Positions 10,724 through 23,060 of a stretch of DNA of 64,000 nucleotides are shown here, one piece after another. How positions within the stretch are numbered: position 1 is the stretch's first letter; each line of letters opens with the position of its first letter. Source of the stretch: Neurospora intermedia (taxonomy: Eukaryota; Ascomycota; Sordariomycetes; Sordariales; Sordariaceae). The notes below the pieces were generated by a model. That model was not told the DNA's origin, did not search any database, and was given only the letters and a program-made list of their open reading frames with translations. The stretch is from NCBI GenBank assembly GCA_037102815.1, contig BTPP01000001.1, positions 3,125,001 to 3,189,000 of the forward strand. Direction: 5' to 3'. A program made the translations under genes and the position numbers.

Positions 10724-12814
10724 TCAAACATCAATCCACCTAGCCATCCACTTGTCCACCGTCGCCTTTGCCTCATCCACCAACCCCAACTCCAACAACA
10801 GCTGCACACTGCCTCTAATGCCGCTCTCCAACGCCGATGCAATCCACGCATGCGTATAACTCGTATGCTCGCCCACAAACACCAAGTTGTTTCTCGTCTG
10901 GAAATACTCCGGTAGATACAATTCATGCTGTCCAACCGTCGGACTCGCCCACGACGCGCTCTCCAGGGGGTCCAGCGCCCAGCAGCGCCTGTTGAACTTG
11001 CCCGTGTACTGCTCCTTGACCAGCTCCTCGCCGTGAATCTCCGCCATGGCGTTGAGCACGTACTGCACGTGTTCTTCTTCCGGAGTCGACAGCCAGCGGT
11101 CGCCCCAGTCTGCTCCCGAGATGTACGAGGCGAGGATGGAGGCGGGGCCATCGGTGCCGTTGATGTTGTAAGAGGGGTAGCAGATGGATCCGATGCCGGG
11201 AATGTCGGAAGTGGTGGAGCACGACCCGTAGATGGGTTGAGGCAGGTGTTCCCAGAAACGGGTGCGGAACTCGAGCGCGACCTTGCAGGCGGAGGTGTAC
11301 TCGAGGTTTTGGATGGCGTTGGCCAAGGTGGGCGCTGTCAGGTCCAAGGCGGGCGAGAAACGCCATTTTTTTACGATGGAAAAGGGGGCGGCGATGACGG
11401 CGTAGTCATGCTCTGAAGACTCGAACGAGTCTTTGTAGCTGTTACGGCTCTGGAGCGTGACTTTCTGGGTTTCGGCATCGAATGCGACGCGCTCCACGCG
11501 GCGGTTCAAGGTGGTGGCGTTGTCGACGAGCGGGTGGAAGGAGAGAGGCAACCGGTTGAGACCGCCGTCGATGGTCTTCCACGTCGACGCGGAAAAGTAC
11601 ATCCCTTCGTACAGCGTGTCCCAGTACGAGTGAGCGGTGGCGCTTAGGAAGGCCGTGTCGTTGAGCGACCCGCGCAGGTAGTTCACCATGAAGCCGAACT
11701 CGCTCCATTGGTCGCCGGGCAAACCGGCTAGGCCGCCGCTCAGCCAGTCAGCGTGCGCTTTGAACATGTTCTGCGCCATCTCGGCGAAGAACTTGTCGGT
11801 TTCGGGGAGGAATGCGTCAACCTTCTGGCTGAGGGACTTGGTGGAGTTGTTGGAGACGCGGGTGAGCGCCAGCGACGAGTTGGCGGCGAGCTCGGCGAGG
11901 GTGGGCGGTAGACCGGTCTCGGGGTTCTTGATGCCGTCGTGGTAGTAGAGGCCGTTAGAGTTGGACTGGTACCAGGGGATGAAGTCAACGCTCAGGTTCT
12001 TGGAGTGGCCGTTGAGGCTGTTCATCTCCTCGGCCAGCTGAAAGACGAGCTGGTGGTCGCTGACGTTGTACGTCTCATTGCCGAGCGTGATGGTGTTGGG
12101 GAAACGCATAGGTCCCATCTCCTGATAGCTGTAGTCGAAGGGCCCGCCGGAAAGGTACTCGGTGTGCACACGGCCACCGAGCCGGTTGCCGCCCTCGATG
12201 ATGCTGACATTGTTCATGCCGGCTTGTGTCAGGCAGAGGTAGGTCATGAGACCGGACATGCCGGCGCCAACGATGGCGATGTTTTTGCTCTTGGCCTTCT
12301 CGACATCAACGGCGGAAATCTCCTTGTCCTCAAGTAGCTTGACACCGTCGAACCAAGGTCCCCATGGGTTGATGCCGTTGTCCGTAGTCATTTGAATGGC
12401 GACGGAGTCTGATGGCTTTGTAGCGCGGGCCTTGAGGTCACGGCGCATCTTGATGGACTTGAAGTCAAAGGACTGAGGCCTGCTGCGACCGACAAGACAG
12501 CCGTTGGCGCGGCTCCAGGCTGAGATACAGCCACCAGACTGCACATTTTCGGGAATTACCCAGACCAGACGGTCGTGGTGAGCGTCAGTGGGCTGGCTGA
12601 TGGAGTGATGAGCTTCTTCTTCACGCTTGGCTTGGCATGAACCGTAGGTGTAGCTGACGGCGCCCTCCACTGATATTGAACGCTCAACATGGATGTTGGA
12701 AAGACGGGAGTTGAGTGATGACCGAGTCTCGAGCTTGAGGGGAAGGGATGCGGTGACTGCAGAGTTAGCCGGTAGGGCGAGCAGTGCCGCACCCGCGGCA
12801 GCAGACCACTTCAT
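10724..12814 (-). CDS. L-amino-acid oxidase precursor
   Basis: Single-exon gene for 696 residues, the size of the Neurospora LAO precursor. It is a FAD flavoprotein that oxidises L-amino acids to 2-oxo acids with release of ammonia and hydrogen peroxide, used to scavenge nitrogen. A signal sequence (MKWSAAAGAALLALPANS) is followed by a long pro-region to about residue 130, where LKAR precedes ATKPSD; the Neurospora enzyme is matured by removal of a propeptide of about that length. The mature part opens with the dinucleotide-binding motif IAIVGAGMSGL (179-189) and GGNRLGGR, then EMGPMRFP, and ends with NLVFVGEHTSYTHAWIASALESG, the C-terminal FAD contact of amine oxidases. Several N-glycosylation sequons fit secretion. 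The ATG at 12814 is the only in-frame ATG at the 5' end. A TATA box lies at 12964-12971. Confidence 0.95.
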   Translation of the reverse strand: MKWSAAAGAALLALPANSAVTASLPLKLETRSSLNSRLSNIHVERSISVEGAVSYTYGSCQAKREEEAHHSISQPTDAHHDRLVWVIPENVQSGGCISAWSRANGCLVGRSRPQSFDFKSIKMRRDLKARATKPSDSVAIQMTTDNGINPWGPWFDGVKLLEDKEISAVDVEKAKSKNIAIVGAGMSGLMTYLCLTQAGMNNVSIIEGGNRLGGRVHTEYLSGGPFDYSYQEMGPMRFPNTITLGNETYNVSDHQLVFQLAEEMNSLNGHSKNLSVDFIPWYQSNSNGLYYHDGIKNPETGLPPTLAELAANSSLALTRVSNNSTKSLSQKVDAFLPETDKFFAEMAQNMFKAHADWLSGGLAGLPGDQWSEFGFMVNYLRGSLNDTAFLSATAHSYWDTLYEGMYFSASTWKTIDGGLNRLPLSFHPLVDNATTLNRRVERVAFDAETQKVTLQSRNSYKDSFESSEHDYAVIAAPFSIVKKWRFSPALDLTAPTLANAIQNLEYTSACKVALEFRTRFWEHLPQPIYGSCSTTSDIPGIGSICYPSYNINGTDGPASILASYISGADWGDRWLSTPEEEHVQYVLNAMAEIHGEELVKEQYTGKFNRRCWALDPLESASWASPTVGQHELYLPEYFQTRNNLVFVGEHTSYTHAWIASALESGIRGSVQLLLELGLVDEAKATVDKWMARWIDV

Positions 12815-12963
12815 CTTGTATGAAAGCAAGGAGACGGACGGATGAGGATCTGTTGTAGGGCTGAGGTGCTCAAGAGATTTGAAAAGGAGGAGGGGGATAG
12901 ATGGATGAGGAGTCAACGACACAACTCAATGTTACCTTTCCATGAGAGCGAGAGAAGATGGCT

Positions 12964-12971
12964 CTTATATA
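12964..12971 (-). promoter_or_regulatory. TATA box of the L-amino-acid oxidase gene
   Basis: TATATAAG on the minus strand, 150 bp upstream of the ATG at 12814. Depending on the exact transcription start, the leader may include an ATG at 12943 opening a three-codon frame (Met-Glu-Arg-stop). Confidence 0.6.
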
Positions 12972-13100
12972 GACCACCATCCAGGCATCCAGGAGTGTAT
13001 TCCCAACGAGACCTGACATTATCCAGGCCCGGCCCTAGTCCGTTCCTCCTGGTGAAGCTCCATACCGAGAGAAGGCCGGTTGTACGTAACTGGTCACCCC

Positions 13101-13118
13101 AGTCAGTCAGTCAGTCAG
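13101..13118. repeat. (AGTC)n microsatellite
   Basis: Four and a half tandem copies of AGTC, in the upstream region of the L-amino-acid oxidase gene. Confidence 0.8.
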
Positions 13119-15390
13119 CCAGGCTCTCCGCACTGCCTAGGGCGGCTCAAAGGGAATGAGGGGGGCGGAGGGGAGGTACAGTATCGGCGTTACCCTCAAC
13201 CTTGACGTTCCATTCGAGAACCCTTGCAGTCTATGTTGAAGAAACTGATAACCAGCCGATGGCCGGGTCCCGAGTACCTAGTGTGCCGTATCTTTGAATC
13301 CCGGCTCTCGGATTCGAGGAGTGGAGGTGGGTTGGATCGGATATCGAACTGCAACTACATCCGTGCAACCTATTATGGTTAAGGCTGAACGGTTGGGATG
13401 CAAGCTGACAACCATGCACACGTGGAGATTCATCCCTACGCTCTAATGCTACCGCATTCGGTAGATAGCCAAGATACCCTAGTCCGCTATCAGTCCGATT
13501 TCACGAGGTGTGTATTTCGTTCCGGAAATCAAAGTCTATGGTATCAGTCGGTGTCGGAAGAAGATTTATTACGGGCTTCTTGCTTTCTTTCTAAGCCGTG
13601 TTGCCAAGCTGTGACCGTGAGAAACTCGTCATCTGTACGCCCTTTGCTTCACCTCAAGGCTGACACCGAGTCTTTGTCAGACTCGCAGTCAACTGAGCAA
13701 GGCCGTCATGGAGTTGTATCTCGTCCCTGACAATTTTGTTGAGACCCAGTTGACCCAGATCGCCCGCCAAGAACGCGTCCAAAGGTCTCAACAATTTGTT
13801 CAGGAACGAGGACGCACATCGCAGCCACTGCCTGTAAATATCAGCATATGTCAGACTTATACCAGAACTCGGAATTGACACAAGTCAAGTTCTGCTTCGC
13901 CTCAGCTTTGCACAAGGCCACCACTCACAGCCGTCACTGACCGAGAAAAACAGAGGGCATAAGCTGATAACTCCGCAGAGTTGAATCCTCCCTGCGGCGC
14001 TGTGAGTCAACAACAAACCGGCTCAATAATCCGTCCGGTTCAAAGAGTGAGTTTTTACATAATTGTCAATGGCAACGACGGGACCCCGGGACCTTGAAGA
14101 CGAACGAAGGATCAAGATGCAGATGATACTGTGCTAGCAACGGAATGCGAGAAACCTTTGCGAGTTGCGGCGCTACTGCAGCCCCCTGTAACTCCCCAAT
14201 GCGTGCCAAGACATGGTCGAAATCCAAAGACGCTAGAAAGAAGGAAGGAAGACCTTGTTGTGTTGTTGTCAACCGGAAGGGCGTGTCTTCATGTTCCCGG
14301 GAGTCATCGAGGTGTCCCGGACTCGGGTGTGGAGCAATCAATAGACGGCTTTTTTGAAGGCGCGGCGGGTGGGATTCGGTCGGAAGGGGTTGGGGTTTGA
14401 TGGAGCTTTGTGCCGGGGGTCCAACCCCAACCGATGTCGGCCCGGGACGCTTATCTTCATTCGAGTTGGCTCCCCGAGATACCTTCCACTTCAGACTTGG
14501 ATATCAGTCGAGAGATACATATGATATGTACCCGTATCAACCGAGGATACTGACAACAAAACAACAAACTATGCCACCAATAGCACAGCAATTATCGGCG
14601 AGGAACTAATTCTTAGGGTAATTCTGTCTTCTTCAAGTTCAAGATCCACTAATCTCAACGTTAATAGTGTACTTCCCACCTGGACACGCTGATGGACACT
14701 TGACTACGTAACAACAAGCCAAGATAGCAACAGCAGAAACGAGAAGGGGAGTTGTGAAAGTGGGGGCAAAGAACATGATAGGATAAGAACCAGGATAGCT
14801 TCCCGCAACGAGACAAGACCATTCTGACAAGCTTGGCATGACCGAGAAGACAGCCCCGGGATAAGCGATTGTACAACATCTGGTCTTGGCTCTGTGCCGA
14901 GCCTCCTCTTTTTTTTTTTCTCGGAAGAGGGTTGCGTGAAACTTTCGAGCTTCTCAACTGCCCAAGTCGCCGGCTTGGGTCCGGTTGCGAAAGGTGCACT
15001 TTGATGTGAAGGTCCTCGAGAAAACATTCGGAGTGAGCAAGATGATGTGCTTCAATTTCCGTAAGCGCAGTAGTTAGGAGCAACAGGGAGGATCGTTTGA
15101 AGAAGCAAAAGAAAGAGTCCGGGGAATATGGTTGTCGACCGATTTTCACAACCGAATAACACAGGCGACATCCACAAAGCAAAGAGGTCTGAAGAGCATC
15201 CAAAGGGGTTAGGAATATGTGAATCGCTTCATGTACTGTCTATACGTACCCCCCAAACCGACAAAAACAACGCCGACCGATCTGAACCGACTCTCAATCG
15301 GTATATGCAAGTCTAAAAAGTCATGTAGCCGACCATGTAGGTGTATCATCACACCCAACTACCGCTAGGTGGTTTCGTTCAACCCCGTCC

Positions 15391-16811
15391 TCAAAGCGGG
15401 CCGCCAAAAGGATCTTCCAGCCCATTCCCATCAACCTTCCTCCTCTTCTTCTCCGGCGCATCGGCTGACAAATCGCCGCCAAAGATAGCGGCATCCTTGG
15501 CCCCGTTGCTGGCTGCAGGGCGCTCCTCTGAATCGGCACGTCTGACTCCTGCCTCTCGGCGTTGGCGCTGAAGCTCAGACAGATTCCAGCGATCGGGGTC
15601 GCGACACTTCGTCAGCTTCTTACGGACGGGCCGGATTTGGGATTTGAAGATTGATTCCTGCGAGGTGGGATGATGCGTTAGCTGGTACTGCGATGGCGGT
15701 CTAGCGAAGACAAAAGGAGGAAAGCCACTTACACTAGTCCAATGCGACTTCCTCTCCGGCAGTTCGGTGGACAGCATGTTCCTGCATGCCTCGATAGTGC
15801 CCATAACCTTATCTCGGATCCCTGGGCCGACTATGGCTGCGCGCTCATCGTTGGTCGTCATCCCCTTGCTACCACCCTCCTTTCGGCCTATCCCCGGATT
15901 CTCCAAACCAGGTAGTGGTGTCACGGCAGGGGTGTTATCGTTGTTGGTAGTGGGCGGGACAAAGTGGAAAGTCTCCTGAATCAGGCGCTCAGCCAGTCCG
16001 CGGTCGGCAAGGGATAGTGCTGCGAACATGATCTGCGATGGTGTGTAGTGAAAGTAGGCATCGGTCATGAGAGGACTGAAGAGCAGGATCTCGTGAGCAC
16101 GCTTTTCGGCTGCCATGATGCGTTGTTCCTGTATTAGAGAGAAGATGTTAGTGACAGTCAGTTGGGCAAAGTGATGGTAGCATATCTTACGTCGATGTCC
16201 CCGTAACTCCTCAACTCCATCGTCGCTCCCATCAACGCCCTAAACGGGTGTCTGACCTCAAAGTTGAACCTGTTGCCCTGGCAAAGCAAAAACTCGCCAG
16301 CGAGGATATCCTGCTTCGTATTGAACTTTTGCTGAAACTCAAGAATCCGAGGAAACCTTCCCTCCGCCTTACTTCCCACAAACAATGCCACGAGTATCAT
16401 CTCCTGTGGCGGGTACGTCATGATGCTATTCGTGAGGAAGAACCTCCTGAAAAAGACCGTTGCTGTCGCCCTGACTTCGTCTGGAACTCCAAGATGGTCC
16501 GCCGCGCGCAATAACTCGGATACGTAAAAGGACACAAGTAAGGCCTCTTCTTCAGGTTTGAGGAAGTCGGGTAAGGTCGGTGTGCTGTTCTCGGTGGGGT
16601 TGGGAGTCCCATGTCCAGACGGGTCTGGCGTGTTCGCATGGGATGTGTTATTCGAAGTCGGCGGGTTCGAGGCTGATGCCAGCATGCGCTCGGCGATTCT
16701 TTGACGGGCGATGGCGTTGGTCTTCTCGCGCATGGCAGCAAGCTGGGCGGGCGAGAAGGACCATGCTTGGAACTGCGAGGTTTCGCGGTATCGCGCGTCT
16801 TCGGACGCCAT
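15391..16811 (-). CDS. Cyclin Ccl1 / cyclin H, TFIIH kinase subunit
   Basis: Three exons (16811-16191, 16128-15733, 15657-15391) encode 427 residues; introns of 62 and 75 bp have GTAAGA and GTAAGT donors and CAG ends. Ccl1 is the cyclin partner of the Kin28/CDK7 kinase in the TFIIH complex, which phosphorylates the RNA polymerase II C-terminal domain; it acts in the nucleus. The first cyclin fold runs through PDFLKPEEEALLVSFYVSELLRAAD, the FFRRFFLTNSIMTYPPQEM helix and FNFEVRHPFRALMG; the second begins MTDAYFHYTPSQIMFAALSLADRG. The early SFSPAQLAAMREKTNAIARQR segment is typical of cyclin H. Two low-complexity insertions (about residues 65-95 and 300-325) lengthen it relative to yeast. The C-terminus is basic (PEKKRRKVDGNG), a likely nuclear signal. 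Start chosen at MASEDARYRETSQ, in a good context. Confidence 0.93.
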
Positions 16812-17596
16812 GATGGGTGGCTTGTAAGCTCCCACGGGAGTATGTTTCAGAAAGGGTATCGGCAATTGAGGTTCGAAGTCGTCGTGGCTTAGCTGGATGT
16901 CGTAGGACCGTCTTGGGAGGGCAGATAGCAAGGAGCGGCGTGCAAGTGCTGCTGGGCGGGTGGCAGTTTGGAGATTCTGTAGAGATATTTTTCCCTAGGG
17001 GGTTGACGAGATGATGTCAAGAAATGGGGTGTCTTTGAGCTCAGATTATCTCCAATTTCCAGCGACAAGAATGAAGGCGATGTGTTGGAAGTTCGAGGAA
17101 CGGATGGGCAAGACGATGACGGGAGTGGGACCCGGCCGACCCTCGACGTAGCACCGAGTGGATCCATCAAGGTACCGGCAGGCAATGAGGCGTCCGTGCG
17201 TTATCTACGACGTGTTTGTTCATCATATGTGCCACATCCTCTTCTCTTTCTCCTCACCATCGTCAAACAAATCATCATCGTTTTTGATATCAGATACTTC
17301 GATTTCTTAATTTCTACTTTTTTGCATCCCACAGGACGATACTAGGTTCAATCCCCCACGTTTACTCGTTCGATAACCGCTGCACGAAATCGTGGCTCCT
17401 GTCCACAAAAATGCAAAACCTAATCACCATGTGGCATTACAGCCCAACCCGATCGTATACTTTACGCCAAACGCCTGCCAGTTGCAATGTCAATATTTGT
17501 GCCTGGCTATACACCCGGACTGATGATTGACCCTGCCTAAAGTCTCAACTCAATCTTAAGAAAGAGTGATGCCATTCATGCCCGGTCCTGGTACAT
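16812..17596. other. Spacer between the cyclin and the BAR-protein gene
   Basis: Promoter and leader of the ccl1 gene (minus strand) and 3' flank of the BAR-protein gene, arranged head to tail. An in-frame extension upstream of the chosen cyclin ATG exists to 16931 but is not conserved-looking. Nothing else is seen. Confidence 0.5.
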
Positions 17597-19114
17597 CTAA
17601 TATGTGGATCCGAGATCCCGCCTAGCAGGCACCGGCGGAGGAGGCTTCTTGGAACGGCAAGGAGGCGGTGGAGGAGGAGCCTTACGAACTCCCAAGCCGT
17701 TGTTGACCACCGTATTGCTGGTTGTCCTTGTCAAGCTCCCGATACTTGTAGCCGGGCTCGCACTGCGGGTACACCAGTTGTCTGGACTTCCCGTGTCGCT
17801 GGTATTGTCATCGTCCCGGTCTGCAAATACATTGTCATTCGTTGCAATCCGGCTGACGGGGCGCAGCTGGCCACGTAGGCTGCTCACGTTGGGTACGTTT
17901 TGATTAACTCCATAGGTTGAACCGGGCGGGGTGGTCCCGGATCCAGTACCAGAGATACGACCTCCGATGCGCTCGCGCTCCAAGTTCGTCCCGCCCAGGA
18001 AGGAGGCAACAGTATTGGACCTGCCAATGATGGGACGCGGTCCGGCGTCGACCTGCTGGTTCTGCGACTGCACAGACAGGGGAGCCCGAGAAACGGCGCT
18101 GCGGATAGGCATACGCACGGGCGGTGCCTCGGTCTCAACCTCTTGCTCCTCGTAAACGTTGCGGCTGTTGGTACGGGACAAGCGATCGGTAAAGCTTTGT
18201 GCGGTGCTTGGCCTGCTTCTGCCGTCACCGCTGGAAGCAGTTGGTCGCCGTTGGAGGCCAGCACCATAACCGCTCATACCGTTGGAGGAGGAGATAGCAC
18301 CACCGGCCCAGCTTTGGCGCACCCTCCGCAACTCATCGGCGCATCTTTCGTGATATTCGAGCTCGGCGTCAAGGAATTGGGTCAAATCGCGGACGCTATC
18401 AACCTCGCTGTCGCGGATATCCTGCATTCTGCGGCTGACATCTTCGGAGGCTTCTTCGTACTTGGCCTTAGCACCCCGAAGCTCTTCCTCGATACGAAAG
18501 TCATCACGACGTGCTTTTTGGATCTTGGTCGCCGTTGCATCGTAGGCCAGACGCCGGCTCTCGAGCTTCTTACGAGCAGCCTAGATTATCTGTTAGCTGT
18601 AAGCCAAACTTGACAATGAGCCGTGTATGCTGACCTGGTACTCCTTCATCATGGCTAGAGACCTCTCGAGAGACTCAAGCCACGTAGTTGTCGCCTCACC
18701 GACGAATGTCTCCTGGAACTGCCCAATCCTCTCATTGGCACGGCCCATTGAGATAAGGCAGCTTCCGAATTCGGAGTCGGACGCAAAGTCTTCGCCATGT
18801 CCGATCATAGTCTTTCCGAGATAAGTGGTGGGAATGGACTTGTCCTTGTCTTCGTACGAGTCGCAGCGACGGCCAAGCCACTTGACATAGAGGTTCATAG
18901 ACTTTTGCAGTCGGTCCATGCCTAGCAGTAATAGTGTGTCAGATTGTGCCCACGGTTAAAATATTGGAGTAGAAAGCAAGGGCATACCTTCAAAGCGAAG
19001 TGCCATCTCCATCTCCAGCTGCTTGAAGTCCTCAGACATAGTCGTCTTTTGCTCGGCACCCATCTTTTCGCCGGCCCATTGAAAGGCGCGGTCGAACTTT
19101 TTGGTGATATTCAT
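17597..19114 (-). CDS. Endophilin-like BAR-domain protein with proline-rich tail
   Basis: Three exons (19114-18988, 18921-18635, 18580-17597; introns 66 and 54 bp) give 465 residues. Residues 1 to about 240 form a BAR domain: an amphipathic start (MNITKKFDRAFQWAGEKMG), EMEMALRFEGMDRLQKSMNLYVKWL, and a long charged coiled-coil helix through ARKKLESRRLAYDATATKIQKARR. BAR dimers bind and bend membranes, usually at endocytic sites. The tail (240-465) is low-complexity and Ser/Thr/Pro-rich, ending in PPPPPPCRSKKPPPPVPARRD, a strong class of SH3 ligand; no SH3 domain is encoded, unlike animal endophilins. I infer a plasma-membrane or actin-patch role through SH3 partners such as an Rvs167 homologue. 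An Rvs161 homologue lies 4 kb away on the same strand. The exact yeast counterpart is uncertain. Confidence 0.88.
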
Positions 19115-22100
19115 GTTGTTTGTGTTGTCGACAAATGCAAGTGAAGCGTTGGGTTAAGTCAATGGACTATTCCTGACAAGAAGGTCGTGGAGTTCGTCGG
19201 CTTCTGTAAGATTGCAGTAGTGCACGTTCTGTTAGTGCCAGGGACAGTCTGGCAGTAAAAACAGACAATGGCGGCCGTAGCTCGTAACGAATGACAGCTC
19301 CCAAAGAGTGAAGGTGGAGAGATGGATAATTGAGAACAAACGAGCAAAGCAGACGAGATCGAAAGGGAGGTTTATGATCCGGACGAAGGTGCCAGATATG
19401 TATACAGCAGCCGGTTCGATGGCGAGTTTCGAAAAGGAAGGTGGTCTAGTGCCGTGTGTGGGAATCTTGTGTGGCAAGAATGTGGATGTTGTCTCAAAGG
19501 TAAGGTAGTGGGCTCATCGAATGGAGGTTGATGGATCCGCAGTCGCAAACGTGGTTTTAGACTCGTCTGGGAGGAGTTGCCCCGTTCGTACTTAGCCCCC
19601 GTCGTATCGCGTACAGAAACAAGGGGAAAGGTTGAAAATAGATGGTAGGATGGAGAGAAAGCATGGATGTCGAGGCACGCCAGTGTCCAATTGAGCAGGA
19701 AACCTTGACGGCTCAATGCGTCCTTGCAGCGCGCTAAGGCAGGAGGCGAAACACAGGCAGGCCCATCAGATGGTGTTAAAAGGTCCGGACTCTCACTGGG
19801 TCTACTTTGGTATAAGCGTACCCGGACTTCTTTCCACACCACCTGCTCGTCCATGGCTTCTGCGGGGGAGGCCCAGATTCAATCCAGGCAGTGCAGATGC
19901 TCAACAGGGCATCCTAGAATAGGAGCTTGGAACGCGGGGGAAGTGACTTTTTCCCAAGGAACGTCCACAATAATTGAATACGAACGAAAGTGGAAGGTAA
20001 CCGGGCGTCTAGATGGAGCTTCCCAACAAGTCAACTGGAGTGATTGCCCCTGCTCGTCTCAAAGGATTCGTATATCATAGAGAACTACCTAGTACCAATC
20101 CCGAAATCCAGAAAAAGTATGGGCATCCTTAGGGCCTGTCCGAAGACCTGGATATCTGGCTTGGACATCTTCCAGGCCCAAGTTTTCCAAATGCTGTTCG
20201 ATGACAACACTCGGAAGCCTTCGACGCGGAAATTCCCCATTTCTAAGACCAGGAAATCATTTTCTCCACAACTGCCTAACATACCAATCGGATCATTGCA
20301 ATCACACCTGAAATCCCGAGACGGGAGTACCAAGCTTCCGGACCTCTGGACCTCTGGAATCTGACCTGGAACAGAGCATTCCCAAATGGTCTGTACTCGG
20401 TGATCGAAATCCATTTTCGAACCAGCATTTCCAGATCGCTTTTCCAAGCCATCGGACACGCCCCAAGTCTGAGCTGGCTTGTCAAGTGTCAAACTGTCAC
20501 AAAGCTGTGAAGTGACGTTTACAGCGATGTGAAGTTCGTCAGCTTTAGAGGATGCTTCGTCGTGGAATTGACGCACGTCCAACAAGACAGGAAGGAGGCT
20601 TGTTCTAGCTACTTTGCGTTCCCGAATCACGATAACAATTCGTCAATCTCTTTTCGTATCCAGTGTATGGCTAGTAAAATATGCACACCAGACTCGATCC
20701 CCCCGCCTTGTCATGTTGTTCGGATGGGATTACATATATCCTCTCAAGCTGAGTCTACCTACTCATTGAACTCCCTAGCCACCCTCACACGAAGCTCATG
20801 TAATGTAAGTCGAACAAATCCAATGTCCATCCGAACAGTCGAACATTATCACGAACGCTTTGACGCTGAGCAAGCAATGTTGTCAACCGCCAGCGCATCC
20901 GCCGCAGTGGCAACCAACCCGATTCCGATCCAGCAAGTACGTACGCCCACTGCACATATGTACAGGGCATGCATGCAGGCAGTCGGATAACACTATGCCA
21001 ACAACGAAACCCTTTCCTTTTACCAATGAGCCAGATAGCAAAGGACCAACATCCTCATCGTGTTCTAGCCGCCATGGCTGCAAGCCACCCACCACACCAC
21101 ACTGGCCTGAGAAAATGGTATAGCCTGAATGTAACAAATTCCGTTGAGGAGCGATCTTTGGGGTTTACAGGCCAATAAGTTTGATCTACTAAAGAAGTCG
21201 ACATACAAATTCCGCAATCGCCATCGCCCAGACACGCCAGAAGCATCTGGACTTGATACTAGAAGCCACTGGTTGCAAGGATCAACCTCCCATTTACACA
21301 CTTCTCTCTTGTTGCGCCGGCGGCAATGTATGTCAATGTTGTGGAACACGACGGAGAAGCCAGATCCGCCTCCATAGAGTTGTAGTGTACACATCGGAGA
21401 CCACCCGTCATTAAACCGTTATCTGAAAAGAGTGACGATAACTTAACCGCTGCAGACCAAATCGCCAAAACCGGATGTACGCAGGCTGGGCGGCAGTTTT
21501 TAAACCTTTCCAGCAAAAGAGAAGAACCGACGACGAATATGGAAACCCCTGTAGGTTAGAGTTTAGTTGGTGGAGACCTCTCTTTGAGGTTGTTTCAGCC
21601 CTAAGATCGGGGTCGCCAATCGCGGTCGCTCAGGGGTTAAAGCTCGCTCTCAGGAGGGGCCGCGGCGCATGGCTGATGGGCGAGGGAGTGATGACCATGA
21701 TCCATTCATCGACCAACGACCACGACTTGGCAGATGGAAGAAGACAAAGACACCTCAGTATTGGAGTCCAGATATTGGGTTGGGACATTTCCAACCGTCA
21801 TCTTGCTTTCACCATAGCAAATGTGCGCGTCTAAAGATGACCATTTGTCAACTGCTTTAAGTCCTCGACAGGATCAAGGTAAAACTTAATGCTGATATCT
21901 TATTGATCCCAAGCGAGATTCACCATTCGCTCGTCAGAACCTCTCAGCTTCCTCCGAGACAGCGTATCAGTTCAATGGCAAGTAACCCCTCGCTACTTCG
22001 GCAACCTTCACCTGACATCTCTCCTGTACATCTTTCAATCACAGCCCATAACACCGGGTCCCTCCCGTTTCAGACATCAGGGGGAACTTTCTGCACACCA

Positions 22101-23060
22101 CCACCAGGCCTTGCAAGCTTTCCCTCAAGGTTCGTTGTCCTTCCAATCTTCCATTGCATGGGCATTGCGGAGCCGCGCGTCCGTTCCAGGGCACTGGGAT
22201 ACTACTTATTCTGGACCCCGGACCCAGTATCTGGAAACAGTACACTACGACTACGCACGAGGCGAACCGTGTCCTCCGTACTGCGTATACGACAAGCTAC
22301 CTAAGCTTACTCACGGACCTCGTTTCAAACAACACGAAATGTTTATATTCCTTGGACCATTGTAAACTACAGATTCCGTCATTGCCGTTCATCCTTTCTT
22401 TTTCCACCGTTCGCACACTAGTCTGGGTCGCCTTGCACACTTGAACCACCTGCCGAGCTAGAAGGTTTTCCGAGCCAACCGGACCGACAGGACCACCGAA
22501 TGAGACTCACACCGGCTTTACACCGCTCTTGCCATGACTCGGGTCCCAACAGCGTCTTACACGATCCGTATCTTGGGATTTTGGATGCTCCCGTAAAGAA
22601 TGAATTCTTGGCTGTATACATCGCATAAAGAACTGCTCTGGAAAGCACAACTTTCGCTCAGTGAGACAAGATCCAACGCTCAGTGGCCGCATAAAGTTTG
22701 GGCTGTGGTGGGTGTTGTATTGCGGGGCACATCAGAATCGTTGAAGCAACGTAATGTTCCTTAAAGTGTGTGTGGTGCCTGTAACCTTTGTGTCTCTTCT
22801 CATTCGTAGTAAACAAGGTCTAAACCCATATCCCTCATACCTTTTACGCCGTATTAAGCAATAACGAAGAAAAGAAGATAAGAAAGAGAGGAGTAACGAG
22901 GTATATGTCGTCATGAGTGGTTGATGGTGATGTTCTTCCCTCTGTTCCTCAATTCTCCCTAGTTCCCCAATTCCAACCTATTATACTTGAGAACCAATCC
23001 GCGCGACACGTATTATTATGTCGTCCCGTCCCTTTTCGCGTCTTCGCTGCGCCCTGTTAT
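19115..23060. other. 3.9-kb gene-free region between the two BAR-protein genes
   Basis: I could not support a gene. The longest frames (20529-20990 plus, 20085-20630 minus) show no known motif and overlap each other. The part next to 19115 should be the leader and promoter of the endophilin-like gene. Around 20140-20400 there are repeated short TCTGGA/CCTGGA words without a clear period. Confidence 0.45.

Larger units (their letters stand above)
12815..15390. other. 2.6-kb gene-free region (lao promoter to ccl1 3' flank)
   Basis: No gene is supported. It contains the lao promoter, a tetranucleotide microsatellite at 13101-13118 and a T-run near 14909-14919. Minus-strand open frames at 14661-15203 lack motifs and start far from any promoter signal. 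Confidence 0.5.

Noticed and set aside
14661-15203. 180-codon minus-strand frame
   Set aside because: Contains low-complexity Ser/Leu/Phe stretches derived from T-rich DNA, no motif.
20100-20480. Possible dispersed repeat with TCTGGA words
   Set aside because: Similar words occur near 2450 and 3760, but I could not align a shared element; probably chance.
20085-20630. 181-codon minus-strand frame
   Set aside because: No recognised motif, ordinary composition for a random frame, and opposed open frames cover the same bases; no splice or promoter support.
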